From positions 9,238,001 through 9,302,000 of the forward strand of contig NZ_JAUSWW010000001.1 of the NCBI RefSeq assembly GCF_030815415.1: a stretch of 64,000 nucleotides of DNA, in the 5' to 3' direction. Below the pieces are notes generated by a model, which was not told the origin of the DNA, did not search any database, and was given only the letters and a program-made list of their open reading frames with translations. The translations under genes and the position numbers were made by a program. Shown here one piece after another: positions 40,018 to 48,926 of the stretch. The stretch is from Streptomyces canus. GTDB taxonomy: Bacteria; Actinomycetota; Actinomycetes; Streptomycetales; Streptomycetaceae. Positions within the stretch are counted from its first letter, which is position 1, and every line of letters begins with the position of its first letter.

Positions 40018-41676
40018 GTGAGAAGAACAAGAAGCACGACTAGAAAGAGCCTCCTGGCCCGCCTGGTGACTGTCCTCCTCGGACTCGTCGTCGTAGGCGC
40101 CCTGTGCCCCGCTGCCGCCCTGGCCCAGGCCGAACCGCCGGGCACCCAGGCCACCGGCCTGCACATCAGCAACGGCAGGCTGCTCGAAGGCAACGGCAAC
40201 GACTTCGTGATGCGCGGCGTCAACCACGCCCACACCTGGTACCCGAACGAGACGCAGTCACTGGCCGACGTGAAGGCGCTCGGCGCCAACACCGTCCGCG
40301 TCGTCCTCGCCGACGGTCACCGCTGGACCGCGAACAGCGCCTCGGACGTTGCCAACGTTGTCACCCAGTGCAAGGCCAACAAGCTCATCTGCGTCCTGGA
40401 GGTGCACGACACCACCGGATACGGCGAGGAGGCCGCGGCCGGCACCCTCGACCAGGCGGCCGACTACTGGATCGGCCTCAAGAACGTGCTCGCGGGCCAA
40501 GAGAACTACATCATCATCAACATCGGCAACGAGCCCTGGGGCAACACCGACCCCGCCGGCTGGACCGCCCCCACCACCGCCGCGATCAAGAAGCTGCGCG
40601 CCGCCGGCTTCGAGCACACGATCATGGTGGACGCGCCCAACTGGGGCCAGGACTGGCAGGGCGTCATGCGCGCCAACGCCCAGTCCGTGTACGCCGCCGA
40701 CACCACCGGCAACCTGATCTTCTCGATCCACATGTACAGCGTCTTCGACACGGCGGCGGAGATCACCGACTACCTCAACGCCTTCGTCACCGCCAAACTC
40801 CCCCTCGTCATCGGCGAGTTCGGCGGCCCCGCCGACCAGTGGGGCGACCCGGACGAGGACACCATGCTGGCCACCGCCGAGCAGCTCGACCTCGGCTATC
40901 TCGCCTGGTCCTGGAGCGGCAACACCGACCCGATCCTCGACCTGTCGATCGGCTTCGACCCCACGCAGTTGAGCGCCTGGGGCCAGCGCATCTTCAACGG
41001 CGTCAACGGCATCGCCCAGACGTCGAAGGAAGCCACGATCTACGGCGGCGGCAACCCGGGCGACACCCAGGCGCCGACGACCCCCGGCACCCCCACCGCC
41101 TCCGCGGTCACCGCCACCTCCGCGACCCTGTCCTGGACCGCCTCGACCGACAACGTGGGCGTCGCCGGATACGACGTCGTGCGGGTGAGCGGCGGCACGG
41201 AGACGAAGGTCGCCGCCTCCACCGCCAACTCCGCCACGGTCTCGGGCCTCACGGCCAAGACGGCGTACACCTTCGCCGTCTACGCCCGTGACGCGGCCGG
41301 CAACCGCTCGTCGCGTTCGGCCACCGTGAACGTGACGACCGGCGACACACCCGCCGGAAACTGCTCCGTCGGCTACCGCGTCGTCGGGGAGTGGCAGGGC
41401 GGATTCCAGGGCGAGATCACCATCCGCAACACCGGGACGGCCGCCGTCAACGGCTGGACCCTCGGCTTCTCCTTCGCCAACGGCCAGACCGTCTCCAACA
41501 TGTGGGGAGGCACACCCACCCAGACCGGTGCCGCGGTGAGCGTCACCCCCGCCTCCTACACCTCCACCATCCCCGCCGCCGGCTCGGTCACCGTCGGCTT
41601 CATCGGCACCAAGGGCGCGGTCAACACGGCCCCGACCGCGTTCACCCTCAGCGGGAGCGCCTGCACGACCACCTGA
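40018..41676 (+). CDS. Secreted GH5 (subfamily 8-like) beta-mannanase with FnIII and CBM2
   Basis: 552 residues. Signal peptide to about residue 38 (AALAQA). Catalytic domain about 40-345: RGVNHAHTWYP, acid/base Glu in NIGNEPWG, nucleophile Glu in LVIGEFGGP. Then a fibronectin type III linker (TPGTPTASAVTATSATLSWTA) and a C-terminal CBM2 cellulose-binding module (NCSVGYRVVGEWQGGFQGEI ... SGSAC, with the paired end cysteines). It cuts mannan backbones while held on cellulose. GTG start 40018 with GGAG upstream. The CebR-type box ties it to cellulose breakdown. Confidence 0.88.
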   Translation: MRRTRSTTRKSLLARLVTVLLGLVVVGALCPAAALAQAEPPGTQATGLHISNGRLLEGNGNDFVMRGVNHAHTWYPNETQSLADVKALGANTVRVVLADGHRWTANSASDVANVVTQCKANKLICVLEVHDTTGYGEEAAAGTLDQAADYWIGLKNVLAGQENYIIINIGNEPWGNTDPAGWTAPTTAAIKKLRAAGFEHTIMVDAPNWGQDWQGVMRANAQSVYAADTTGNLIFSIHMYSVFDTAAEITDYLNAFVTAKLPLVIGEFGGPADQWGDPDEDTMLATAEQLDLGYLAWSWSGNTDPILDLSIGFDPTQLSAWGQRIFNGVNGIAQTSKEATIYGGGNPGDTQAPTTPGTPTASAVTATSATLSWTASTDNVGVAGYDVVRVSGGTETKVAASTANSATVSGLTAKTAYTFAVYARDAAGNRSSRSATVNVTTGDTPAGNCSVGYRVVGEWQGGFQGEITIRNTGTAAVNGWTLGFSFANGQTVSNMWGGTPTQTGAAVSVTPASYTSTIPAAGSVTVGFIGTKGAVNTAPTAFTLSGSACTTT

Positions 41677-41690
41677 CCGGACACCTGAAA

Positions 41691-41721
41691 CGACCGGCGG
41701 GGGCGCCGCCCTCGCCGGTCG
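41691..41721. terminator. Bidirectional terminator
   Basis: CGACCGGCG (41691-41699) and CGCCGGTCG (41713-41721), perfect 9-bp arms, between the convergent mannanase and HxlR genes. Confidence 0.75.
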
Positions 41722-41774
41722 ACGTGTGCGATGACGCGGACCGGACCGGTGGCCGCAGAAGCCGTCTGCCGCGC

Positions 41775-42134
41775 TCACCCCGCCGCCTCGCCTCCCGTCT
41801 CTCCGGCCCACCGCGCACTCCACGCGTTCAGCGGACTCAGCGCCTCGACGAGATCCTCGCCGAGCGGGGTGAGGTGATACGCGTCGTCGCGCAGGTCGAG
41901 GAGACGGGCCCCGGTCAGTTCGCCGAGGCGGGTGCTGAGCACGCTGGAGGACATGCGCTCGCACCGCCGCTGAAGCTCGCGGAAGCCCGCGGGGCTCTGG
42001 TGCAGCTCCCAGAGGATGCGCAGTGCCCAGCGTCGGCCGAGCAGATCCAGCACCGCCATGACGGGGCGGCCCGACGTGGATCCGCGTACCGGCACGCCTG
42101 GCCGCGGCGTCGTGGACTCCGCGTCTGACTCCAT
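41775..42134 (-). CDS. HxlR-family transcriptional regulator
   Basis: 119 residues, single winged-helix: AVLDLLGRRWALRILWELHQSPAGFRELQRR through MSSSVLSTRLGELTGARLLDLRDDAYHLTPLGEDL. HxlR proteins bind as dimers and often control the divergent gene; several respond to aldehydes, disulfide stress or phenolics. No conserved N-terminal Cys, so a non-redox signal is likely. ATG 42134 has AAGGAG at proper distance. Confidence 0.88.
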   Translation of the reverse strand: MESDAESTTPRPGVPVRGSTSGRPVMAVLDLLGRRWALRILWELHQSPAGFRELQRRCERMSSSVLSTRLGELTGARLLDLRDDAYHLTPLGEDLVEALSPLNAWSARWAGETGGEAAG

Positions 42135-42147
42135 GGCCGCTCCTTGT

Positions 42148-42189
42148 GCTTCGGTTTTGAAAGCAGCATACTGATTCGAAAATCGAAGC
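42148..42189. promoter_or_regulatory. Candidate HxlR operator in the divergent promoter
   Basis: GCTTCGGTTTTGAA (42148-42161) and TTCGAAAATCGAAGC (42175-42189) form an imperfect inverted repeat. This AT-rich dyad fills the 68-bp gap between the regulator and the divergent decarboxylase-like gene, so one protein could control both. Confidence 0.65.
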
Positions 42190-42202
42190 AGGAGGGTGCC
42201 GT

Positions 42203-42784
42203 ATGCCGCGCATAGAACCGCTCCACCCGCCCTACCCCGCCGCCGTCGACCAGTCACTGCGCCGCTGGATGCCCCCGGACGCACCGCACGAGCCGCTCAC
42301 CCTGTTCCGTGTCCTGCACCGCAACCCGGACCTGACCTCCCGGATGTTCGTCCTGGGCTCCGGACTCCTCGGCCACGGACTGCTCCCAGCGATGGACCGC
42401 GAGATCGTCATCGCCCGCGTCACCGCACGCGCCGGCTGCGCCTACGAGTGGGGCGTGCACGCCGCCTCACTGGTCCGGCAGGCGGGACTCACCGAGGAGC
42501 AGATCCGGGCGACGACGGAGACCGACCCCACCGCGACGACCTCCTGGCTGCCCCGCCACACCGCGCTCCTCGCCGCCGTCGACGAACTGCACGACACCGC
42601 GCGCCTCTCGCAGCCCGCCTGGGACGCCCTGCGCGTCCACTACGAGGACGACCAGCTCCTCGAGTTCCTCGTGCTGACCGGCTGGTACCGCACGATCAGC
42701 CACCTGGCCAACGGACTCCAACTGGAGGAGGAAGCCTGGGGCACCCCGTTCCCGGCCACGCCGGTCGGCCGGCCCGGCGACTGA
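42203..42784 (+). CDS. Carboxymuconolactone decarboxylase/AhpD-like protein
   Basis: 193 residues. The core helix REIVIARVTARAGCAYEWGVHAASLVRQAGL carries C-x-x-E-x-x-x-H, the common variant of the AhpD/CMD fold. A single Cys rather than C-x-x-C argues against AhpD peroxidase-reductase activity. The late helix LLEFLVLTGWYRTISHLANGL completes the fold. Likely target of the divergent HxlR. RBS AGGAGGG before ATG. Confidence 0.85.
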   Translation: MPRIEPLHPPYPAAVDQSLRRWMPPDAPHEPLTLFRVLHRNPDLTSRMFVLGSGLLGHGLLPAMDREIVIARVTARAGCAYEWGVHAASLVRQAGLTEEQIRATTETDPTATTSWLPRHTALLAAVDELHDTARLSQPAWDALRVHYEDDQLLEFLVLTGWYRTISHLANGLQLEEEAWGTPFPATPVGRPGD

Positions 42785-42974
42785 ACCGCTCCACCGCCTC
42801 CCGCAGCGCGGCTCGCGTGGTCACCTACACTGCGGCCGGCGGCACGAGTGACGCGGGAGAACTGGACCCGCTGCGTACCCTGGGCCTGACGGGCGTCTCC
42901 GGCATCCGAGCCGTCGAGGAACCGCCTCCGTCGCCGCCCCACCCCTTCCACCACGCACGAGAGGCCTCCGAATC

Positions 42975-43583
42975 ATGCGCCGTTACGTTCTCACCGGCAC
43001 GCCGGGCGCGGGCAAGACGTCGATCCTGCACGGCCTCGCCGCGCTCGGCCACGCGGTCGTCGAGGAGGCGGCGACCGCGGTCATCGCCGGGGCCCAGGCC
43101 CGCGGCGAGGACGAGCCGTGGACCCGGGCATCCTTCATCGAGGAGGTCGTCGAGCTGCAGCGGCGACGGCAGTTGGCGGCCGCCGCGACCGACTCCGTCC
43201 AGGTCTACGACCGTTCGCCGGTGTGCACCCATGCCCTCGCCCGGTACCTGGGGCGGCCGGTGCCGGTGACGCTGACCGCGGAGCTCGAACGGATCACGAC
43301 CCAGGCGATCTATGAACCGCAGGTGTTCTTCGTCCGTAACCTGGGCTTCTGCGAACCCACCGGCGCCCGCCGGATCAGCTTCGCGGAGTCGCTGGAGTTC
43401 GAGAAGGTCCACGAGGAGAGCTACCGCGCCTTCGGCTACGAGCTCGTCGACATCCCCGCCGCCGGCCTGGAGCGACGCGTCGCCACGGTCAGCGCGGCGA
43501 TCTCGGCTGCGCGACCTTCTGCATCAAGCCGCATCAGTTCATCGACGATGGGGGAGGAGTGGCAGCGTTCTGCCGTGAGGTGA
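42975..43583 (+). CDS. P-loop ATPase/kinase-like protein (AAA_28 type)
   Basis: 202 residues. Walker A LTGTPGAGKTSIL near the start; DRSPVCTHALARYLG is the lid/substrate helix of this NadR-kinase-like family, and VFFVRNLGFCEPTGARRISFAESLEFEKVHEESYRAFGYEL matches its C-terminal half. The last 25 residues (from about SAAISAARP) have unusual Ser/Arg-rich coding that overlaps a remnant in another frame, suggesting the true end was lost and replaced by run-on sequence. Substrate unknown. Confidence 0.75.
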   Translation: MRRYVLTGTPGAGKTSILHGLAALGHAVVEEAATAVIAGAQARGEDEPWTRASFIEEVVELQRRRQLAAAATDSVQVYDRSPVCTHALARYLGRPVPVTLTAELERITTQAIYEPQVFFVRNLGFCEPTGARRISFAESLEFEKVHEESYRAFGYELVDIPAAGLERRVATVSAAISAARPSASSRISSSTMGEEWQRSAVR

Positions 43584-43612
43584 TCCGCCGGGTGGAGGCC
43601 TTTTCCGGGTGA
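43505..43612 (+). pseudogene. Gene-tail remnant overlapping the ATPase 3' end
   Basis: In the +2 frame relative to the ATPase, GCATFCIKPHQFIDDG followed by GGVAAFCREVIRRVEAFSG and TGA reads as natural coding sequence. It looks like the last 35 residues of another protein I cannot name, left after a deletion that fused it behind the ATPase gene. Low certainty. Confidence 0.35.
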
Positions 43613-43678
43613 GGGGTGTCCCCGGTTCGTCAGGTGGATTAGTTTTCACCAATGCATGGATCCGGTGAGGAGTCGTCG

Positions 43679-45199
43679 ATGAGCACAAGCGAGTATCCGG
43701 AGGCCGCTACGGCGGCGGGCGCGGTACGCGGTCGTCGGGAGGGTGCCCTGACGGTGTTCCGCGGAATCCCGTACGCGCGGCCTCCCGTGGGCGAGGCCCG
43801 CTTCGCGGCTCCGCGGCGGGTGGAGCGCTGGGACGGCGTACGGGAGGCCTTCGCGTTCGGTCCGCCTCCGCCGCAGGAACCGTTCGGCCCCGAGGCTCCC
43901 GGGACCCTTCCGGCCGGTGACGACTGGCTCACCGTGAACGTCTGGACCCCGGACGCGGACCCGGTGGCACGCCGCCCGGTGATGGTGTGGATCTACGGCG
44001 GCGCCTACAAGTTCGGCTCCTCCGACGACCCCGCGTACGACGGCGGCCGGCTCTCGCGCGAGGGTGGGATCGTCGTGGTCACCCTGAACTACCGGGTCGG
44101 CATCGAGGGCTTCCTGAGGATCGAGGGCGCTCCCGCGAACCGCGGTCTGCTCGACCAGGTGGCGGCGCTGGAGTGGGTGCGCGAGAACATCGCCGCCTTC
44201 GGAGGCGATCCGGAGCAGGTCACCGTCTTCGGTGAGTCGGCGGGTGCGGGGTCCATCGCCGCGCTGATGGCGATGCCGGGGGCGCGCGGGCTGTTCCGGC
44301 GGGCCATCGCGCAGAGCGTGCCGGGCACGTACTTCTCGGACGCGCTCGCCGCCGACATCGCGGAGACTCTGGCCGCCGGGATCGGGCTGCGGCCCACCGT
44401 GGCCGACCTCGCCGGGGTGGACCCGCGCAAGCTGCCCGAGGCGGGGGCCGCGCTGAGCGGCCGTATGCGTGAACACGTGCCTCGCTGGGGCGCCGTCGCC
44501 CTCACTCCCACCCCCTTCTCGCCCGTCGTCGACGGCGAGGTCCTGCCCACCGCACCCTGGGAGGCCCTCGCGGACGGCGCTGCCCGTGACGTGGAGCTGA
44601 TCACCGGACACAACAGGGACGAGTACCGCCTCTTCCTCCTGCTCGGCGGGCTGCTCGGCCGGGTGGACGACGGACTGGCCGCACTGGCCCTGAGCCTGTT
44701 CGGCCCGACGCCGGACGCCGAGCAGGCCTACCGGGCGGCCTTCCCCGACGCCTCCACGGAGTACCTGTTCGAACTCGTGCAGTCCGACTGGCTGTTCCGC
44801 ATGCCCTCACTGCGTCTGGCCCAGGCGCACGTGGCCGGCGGCGGCCGGGCGCACGTCTACGACCTCACCTGGTCCGCCCCCGCGAACGGCGGCGCACTCG
44901 GCGCCTGCCACGGGCTGGACGTACCCCTGACCTTCGGGGTGTTCGACGGCAACGGGCTGGGCACTATGCTGATCGGACCCACCCCCTCGCCCGAGACCGA
45001 GACCCTCTCCGCCCACATCCGCTCCTCCTGGACCGCGTTCGCCACGACGGGCGACCCGGGCTGGCCCGCCTACGATCCCGAGCGCCGCCTCGTCCGGCTC
45101 CTCGACACCGAACCCACGGTCACCGCCTACCCGGAGGAGATCTCACGCCGGCTGTGGGAGCGGCACACCTTCACCGCGCTGCCCCTGACGACGGTGTAG
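43679..45199 (+). CDS. Type B carboxylesterase/lipase
   Basis: 506 residues. Opening VFRGIPYARPPVGEARFAAP, oxyanion loop IYGGAYKFGSS, nucleophile elbow FGESAGAGSI (Ser), Glu in the GHNRDEYRLF region, and His in ACHGLDVPLTFG. No signal peptide, so it is intracellular. Substrates are typically short-chain or aromatic esters such as p-nitrobenzyl esters. ATG 43679 has GAGGAG 4-5 nt upstream. Convergent with the PPK2 gene. Confidence 0.9.
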   Translation: MSTSEYPEAATAAGAVRGRREGALTVFRGIPYARPPVGEARFAAPRRVERWDGVREAFAFGPPPPQEPFGPEAPGTLPAGDDWLTVNVWTPDADPVARRPVMVWIYGGAYKFGSSDDPAYDGGRLSREGGIVVVTLNYRVGIEGFLRIEGAPANRGLLDQVAALEWVRENIAAFGGDPEQVTVFGESAGAGSIAALMAMPGARGLFRRAIAQSVPGTYFSDALAADIAETLAAGIGLRPTVADLAGVDPRKLPEAGAALSGRMREHVPRWGAVALTPTPFSPVVDGEVLPTAPWEALADGAARDVELITGHNRDEYRLFLLLGGLLGRVDDGLAALALSLFGPTPDAEQAYRAAFPDASTEYLFELVQSDWLFRMPSLRLAQAHVAGGGRAHVYDLTWSAPANGGALGACHGLDVPLTFGVFDGNGLGTMLIGPTPSPETETLSAHIRSSWTAFATTGDPGWPAYDPERRLVRLLDTEPTVTAYPEEISRRLWERHTFTALPLTTV

Positions 45200-45214
45200 C
45201 CCGCCCGGCGTGTG

Positions 45215-46018
45215 TCACAGGCGTGCCGCGTGATCGGGGACGTAGGTCTGCAGATCGCGCGGTGTGCGCTGATAGCCGGTCGACTCCGGGCGGTCGGGCA
45301 GCTCCAGGACCGGTGGTGGCACCTCGTGGTACGGCATCGAGCTCAGCAGATGGGCGATCGTGTTGAGCCGGGCACGGCGCTTGTCGTCGCTCTCCACCAC
45401 GTACCACGGGGAATCCGTGATGTCGGTGTGCACCATCATCTCGTCCTTGGCCCGCGAGTACGCCTCCCAGTGGGTGATCGACTCCAGGTCCATCGGCGAC
45501 AGCTTCCAGCGCCGCAGCGGATCCTCCAGCCGGCGCCGGAAGCGTTCCTGCTGCTCGGTGTCGCTCACCGAGAACCAGTACTTGCGCAGCAGGATCCCGT
45601 CCTCCACGAGCATCCGCTCGAAGACGGGGCACTGGCGCAGGAAGAGCTGGTGCTCCTCCTTGGTGCAGAAGCCCATCACGTGCTCGACCCCGGCCCGGTT
45701 GTACCAGGACCGGTCGAACAGCACGATCTCGCCGGCGGCCGGTAGATGCTCGACGTAGCGCTGGAAGTACCACTGACTGCGCTCGCGCTCGGTCGGCTTG
45801 GGCAGTGCCGCGATCCGTGCCACACGCGGGTTGAGATGCTCGGAGACCCGTTTGATGGTGCCGCCCTTGCCCGCCGCGTCCCGCCCCTCGAAGACGACGA
45901 CCAGCCGGGTCCCCGTGGCCCGCACCCACTCCTGGAGCTTCACCAACTCCGTCTGCAGGCGCAGCAGTTCCTTCTCGTACACCTTGCGCGGCAGTTTCTC
46001 CGCCTTCTTGCCGACCAT
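45215..46018 (-). CDS. ppk2: Polyphosphate kinase 2
   Basis: 267 residues, one PPK2 domain. Walker A GRDAAGKGGTIKRV, the conserved LPKPTERERSQWYFQRYVEHLP block, Walker B DRSWYNRAGVEHVMGFC, and lid RRWKLSPMDLES. PPK2 moves phosphate between polyphosphate and nucleoside di- or monophosphates; the single-domain form usually makes NTP from NDP or NDP from NMP. ATG 46018 fits the usual family start (MVGKKAEKLPRKVYEKEL). Confidence 0.92.
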   Translation of the reverse strand: MVGKKAEKLPRKVYEKELLRLQTELVKLQEWVRATGTRLVVVFEGRDAAGKGGTIKRVSEHLNPRVARIAALPKPTERERSQWYFQRYVEHLPAAGEIVLFDRSWYNRAGVEHVMGFCTKEEHQLFLRQCPVFERMLVEDGILLRKYWFSVSDTEQQERFRRRLEDPLRRWKLSPMDLESITHWEAYSRAKDEMMVHTDITDSPWYVVESDDKRRARLNTIAHLLSSMPYHEVPPPVLELPDRPESTGYQRTPRDLQTYVPDHAARL

Positions 46019-46202
46019 GCCTGCACCGTACTGTCCGGGCGGTGACCGCGCATCGTGGACGGAGCCTTGTCCGGAGTACTGACAGTGTGAAGTGTGGCGT
46101 GTAGATTGCGGCCGTCGCGAAAATGCACAAACAAGCCGGGCTGTCGAGCCGCACCAGGGCAGCCGTGGTCTCTTCCCCCACCCCTTCCCCCAGGAGGAGC
46201 CC

Positions 46203-47180
46203 ATGCGAAGGCGCATACTCGGGTTCGGCGCAGCGCTGATCACCTTCGTCGCCGTGGCCGGATGCGGATCCTCGGACTCGGACGCCGGTGACTCGTCATC
46301 CTCGGGAGGCGGCAAGACCACGACGGTCAAGGTCGGCATCATTCCGATCGTCGACGTCGCCCCGCTCTATCTGGGGCAGGAGAAGGGCTTCTTCAGCAGC
46401 CGTGGCATCAAGCTGGAGATGGTCCCCGCCCAGGGCGGCGCAGCGATCGTGCCCGGTGTGGTGAGCGGGCAGTTCAAGTTCGGGTTCAGCAACACGACCT
46501 CGCTGATGGTCGCCCAGGTCAAGGGAGTTCCGGTCAAGTCCGTGGTCAACGGGGCGGCCTCCAACGGCAAGGTCGGCGGCGACGTCACCGCCGTGATGGT
46601 GAAGAAGGACAGCCCCGTCAAGACGGCCAAGGACCTCGCCGGACGGACGGTGGCCGTGAACACCTTGCAGAACATCGGCGACACCACTGTGCGCGAGTCG
46701 GTGCGCAAGGCCGGCGGCGACCCCTCCGAGGTCAAGTTCGTCGAGATCCCGTTCGACCAGATGCCCGCCGCCGTGGACGACGGCCGGGTGGACGCCGCCT
46801 GGATGGGCGAGCCCGCGCAGACGGTCGCCAAGGCGCAGGGCGCCCGCGTCGTGGCCTCACCGTTCGCCGAGACGGACCCCAAGCTCACCGTGGCGACGTA
46901 CTTCACCTCGGCACAGTTCGCGCAGCAGAACCCGGACCTGGTGAAGAAGTTCACCGAAGCCATGACGGAGTCGCTCGAGTACGCCTCCGCCCACCCGGAC
47001 GAGGCCCGCCAGACCCTCACGACCTACACCAAGATCAGCGGCGATGTCCTGAAGAACCTCATCCTCCCCAGCTGGCCGGCCGACGTCGACATGGCCTCCC
47101 TGGAGAAGCTGGCCGCACTCAGCGAGAAGGACGGCCTGTTCGGCGACAAGAAGCCGGACCTGAACGCCCTGTTCTCATGA
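46203..47180 (+). CDS. ABC-type solute-binding lipoprotein (NMT1/SsuA-like), orphan
   Basis: 325 residues. Lipobox VAVAGC at about residue 21, a Ser/Gly linker, then a type II periplasmic-binding fold: VKVGIIPIVDVAPLYLGQEKGFFSSRGIKLEMV, PGVVSGQFKFGFSNTTSLMVAQ, VAVNTLQNIGDTTVR and DAAWMGEPAQTVA. This class binds sulfonates, nitrate, riboflavin or pyrimidine precursors. No ATPase or permease is adjacent, so partners lie elsewhere. RBS AGGAGG before ATG. Confidence 0.88.
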   Translation: MRRRILGFGAALITFVAVAGCGSSDSDAGDSSSSGGGKTTTVKVGIIPIVDVAPLYLGQEKGFFSSRGIKLEMVPAQGGAAIVPGVVSGQFKFGFSNTTSLMVAQVKGVPVKSVVNGAASNGKVGGDVTAVMVKKDSPVKTAKDLAGRTVAVNTLQNIGDTTVRESVRKAGGDPSEVKFVEIPFDQMPAAVDDGRVDAAWMGEPAQTVAKAQGARVVASPFAETDPKLTVATYFTSAQFAQQNPDLVKKFTEAMTESLEYASAHPDEARQTLTTYTKISGDVLKNLILPSWPADVDMASLEKLAALSEKDGLFGDKKPDLNALFS

Positions 47181-47402
47181 CCGGGCCGTGTCGTCGTCCT
47201 GGGGGCGAGGCGTGACGACCTCGCCCTGAATCACCTCGGGGTTCGCCCGTCCCTCGGCCGGGCCGTCGTCCATGGCGTCTTTCTCCGCCTTGAGAATGCG
47301 CGCCGACTTGCCCGCCGAGCGGGTCAGTTCGGGGAGCTTCTTCGCCGCCAGGACGGCGATGACGACGATGAGAAGGATGGCGAGCTCGCTCAGTCCGAAC
47401 AT
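47175..47402 (-). CDS. TatA/E-like twin-arginine translocase subunit
   Basis: 75 residues. N-terminal membrane helix (LSELAILLIVVIAVLAAKKLPEL) beginning FGLSELAI, then an amphipathic helix (TRSAGKSARILKAEKDAM) and an acidic tail: the TatA pattern. Usually the main tatA sits with tatC; this stand-alone copy is probably a paralogue. RBS GGAGGGATC upstream of ATG. The last 6 bp overlap the convergent binding-protein gene. Confidence 0.85.
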   Translation of the reverse strand: MFGLSELAILLIVVIAVLAAKKLPELTRSAGKSARILKAEKDAMDDGPAEGRANPEVIQGEVVTPRPQDDDTARS

Positions 47403-47550
47403 GGGGATCCCTCCGGATCAGACGGGGACGCCGAAGTCGGAGGCGATCTCGGCCAGGCGGGCAGCGTACCCCTGCCCGACCGTGCGGAGCTGCCGGTGTC
47501 CTTACCATGGACCGCCTGTGACGTGCGTGGCAGCGGAAGGGAGACAGGAC

Positions 47551-47967
47551 GTGACGGATCACCGAAAGCCCCGGCGACGGGGGCAGGGCGAGCTGGAGGC
47601 GCAGGTTCTGTCGGCCCTGCGCGAGGCCGACGGTCCGGCGACGGCGGGCTGGGTGCAGGAGCGGCTCGGCGCGGGCCTCGCCTATACGACGGTGATCACG
47701 ATCCTGACCCGGCTGCTGGCCAAGGCCGCGGTGACCCGGGAGCGCTCGGGCCGGTCCTTCGTCTGGACCCCGGTGTCGGACCAGGCCGGGCTGGCGGCCC
47801 ACAAGATGCGCAAGCTCCTGGACGGCGAGAGCGACCGCGAGGCGGTCCTCGCCAGCTTCGTCACCTCGCTCGATCCGGATGACGAGAAGCTGCTGCGCGA
47901 CCTGCTGGGACAGGCGGAGGGCGAAGGCGACGTGGGCGAAGCGGCCGAGGGCGAAAGGGACCACTGA
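47551..47967 (+). CDS. BlaI/MecI/CopY-family repressor
   Basis: 138 residues. Winged helix: GQGELEAQVLSALREADGPATAGWVQERLGAGLAYTTVITILTRLLAKAAVTRERSGRSFVWTPV, then a dimerisation helix region with an acidic tail. Such repressors are inactivated by a partner M56 membrane protease, which is the next gene (6 bp gap). GTG 47551 with GGAAGGGAGACAGG upstream. No beta-lactamase is adjacent; the target is unknown. Confidence 0.9.
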   Translation: MTDHRKPRRRGQGELEAQVLSALREADGPATAGWVQERLGAGLAYTTVITILTRLLAKAAVTRERSGRSFVWTPVSDQAGLAAHKMRKLLDGESDREAVLASFVTSLDPDDEKLLRDLLGQAEGEGDVGEAAEGERDH

Positions 47968-47973
47968 CTTCTC

Positions 47974-48906
47974 ATGGGGGTGTTCGTCTTCCTTCCGCTG
48001 GTGCTGCCCTTGACGGCCTGGCCGATCGCGAGACTCGCCGAACAGCGTCTGCATCCACGTATCGCCACCCGCCTGCTGACGGGCGTGGCCGGAGTGATGG
48101 CGCTGTGCAGCACGGTCTGTCTGGGGCTGCTGATGGTGGTCGGCACGGCGCAGCTGCCGGGCAACCCCCTGCCCGACGGCTGGTCCGACCCCGAGGTGCG
48201 CGAGGCCGTCCCCTACGACGAGGTGGCCGGCAAGGCCGCCATCCCGGCCCTGCTGGCCGTCGCCGTGCTGTGCGGACGGGCGCTGTGGCGGCACGCGCAG
48301 GTACGACGGCGCGCCCACCGGGCGCTGGCCGGACTGCCCGCCACGGAGGTCGCGATCCTGCCCGACGGCGAGCCGTACGCGTACGCCCTGCCCGGCGGGA
48401 CCCGTGGCCGCATCGTGGTGACCACGGCCCTGCTGTCCGCTCTCAGGCCCGCCGAGCGGCGCGCCCTGTTCGCCCATGAGCGCGTGCATCTGGCCGCCCG
48501 GCACCACCGGTTCCTGCTCGTCGCCCAGCTGGCGGCGTGCGCCAACCCCTTTCTGCGTCCGCTGCGTACGGCGGTCGTCTACACGACGGAGCGCTGGGCG
48601 GACGAGGAGGCGGCCCGGGTCGTCGGCGACCGCCACACCGTGGCACGCGCGATCGCCAGGGCGGCGCTCGTCTCCCGCCGCACTCCCGTGCCGGCACTCG
48701 CGGGCTTCGCCCTGCCCGGACCGGTGCCCCGGCGGGTGGCGGCCCTGTTGGCGCCCGCTCCCGGCGGTCGCGGCTGGCCCTCGATGTTCACCGCGGTCGG
48801 GATGGCGGCCTGGGCGGCCGCCGCGGGTACGGCGCTCTCCGCGCTGTCGTCCGCCAACTCCGCGGTGACGATGATCGTCATCCTGCGCGCGGCGACGCCC
48901 TTGTGA
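47974..48906 (+). CDS. M56-family membrane metallopeptidase (BlaR1-like, no sensor domain)
   Basis: 310 residues. Helices near both termini and at about 35-58 and 85-100 surround a cytoplasmic protease with FAHERVHLAARHH (HExxH zinc site; Glu in the variant HERVH). It has no penicillin-binding sensor domain as in BlaR1, so the signal differs. It probably cleaves the adjacent BlaI-type repressor. Confidence 0.85.
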   Translation: MGVFVFLPLVLPLTAWPIARLAEQRLHPRIATRLLTGVAGVMALCSTVCLGLLMVVGTAQLPGNPLPDGWSDPEVREAVPYDEVAGKAAIPALLAVAVLCGRALWRHAQVRRRAHRALAGLPATEVAILPDGEPYAYALPGGTRGRIVVTTALLSALRPAERRALFAHERVHLAARHHRFLLVAQLAACANPFLRPLRTAVVYTTERWADEEAARVVGDRHTVARAIARAALVSRRTPVPALAGFALPGPVPRRVAALLAPAPGGRGWPSMFTAVGMAAWAAAAGTALSALSSANSAVTMIVILRAATPL

Positions 48907-48926
48907 CGGCGCCGCCGCGCCGTCCT

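Noticed and set aside
46123..46202. Small ORF upstream of the binding protein as a possible leader peptide
   Set aside because: The ATG at 46123 opens a frame that runs into the lipoprotein gene without a proper stop before it, and it has no codon enrichment or hairpin.
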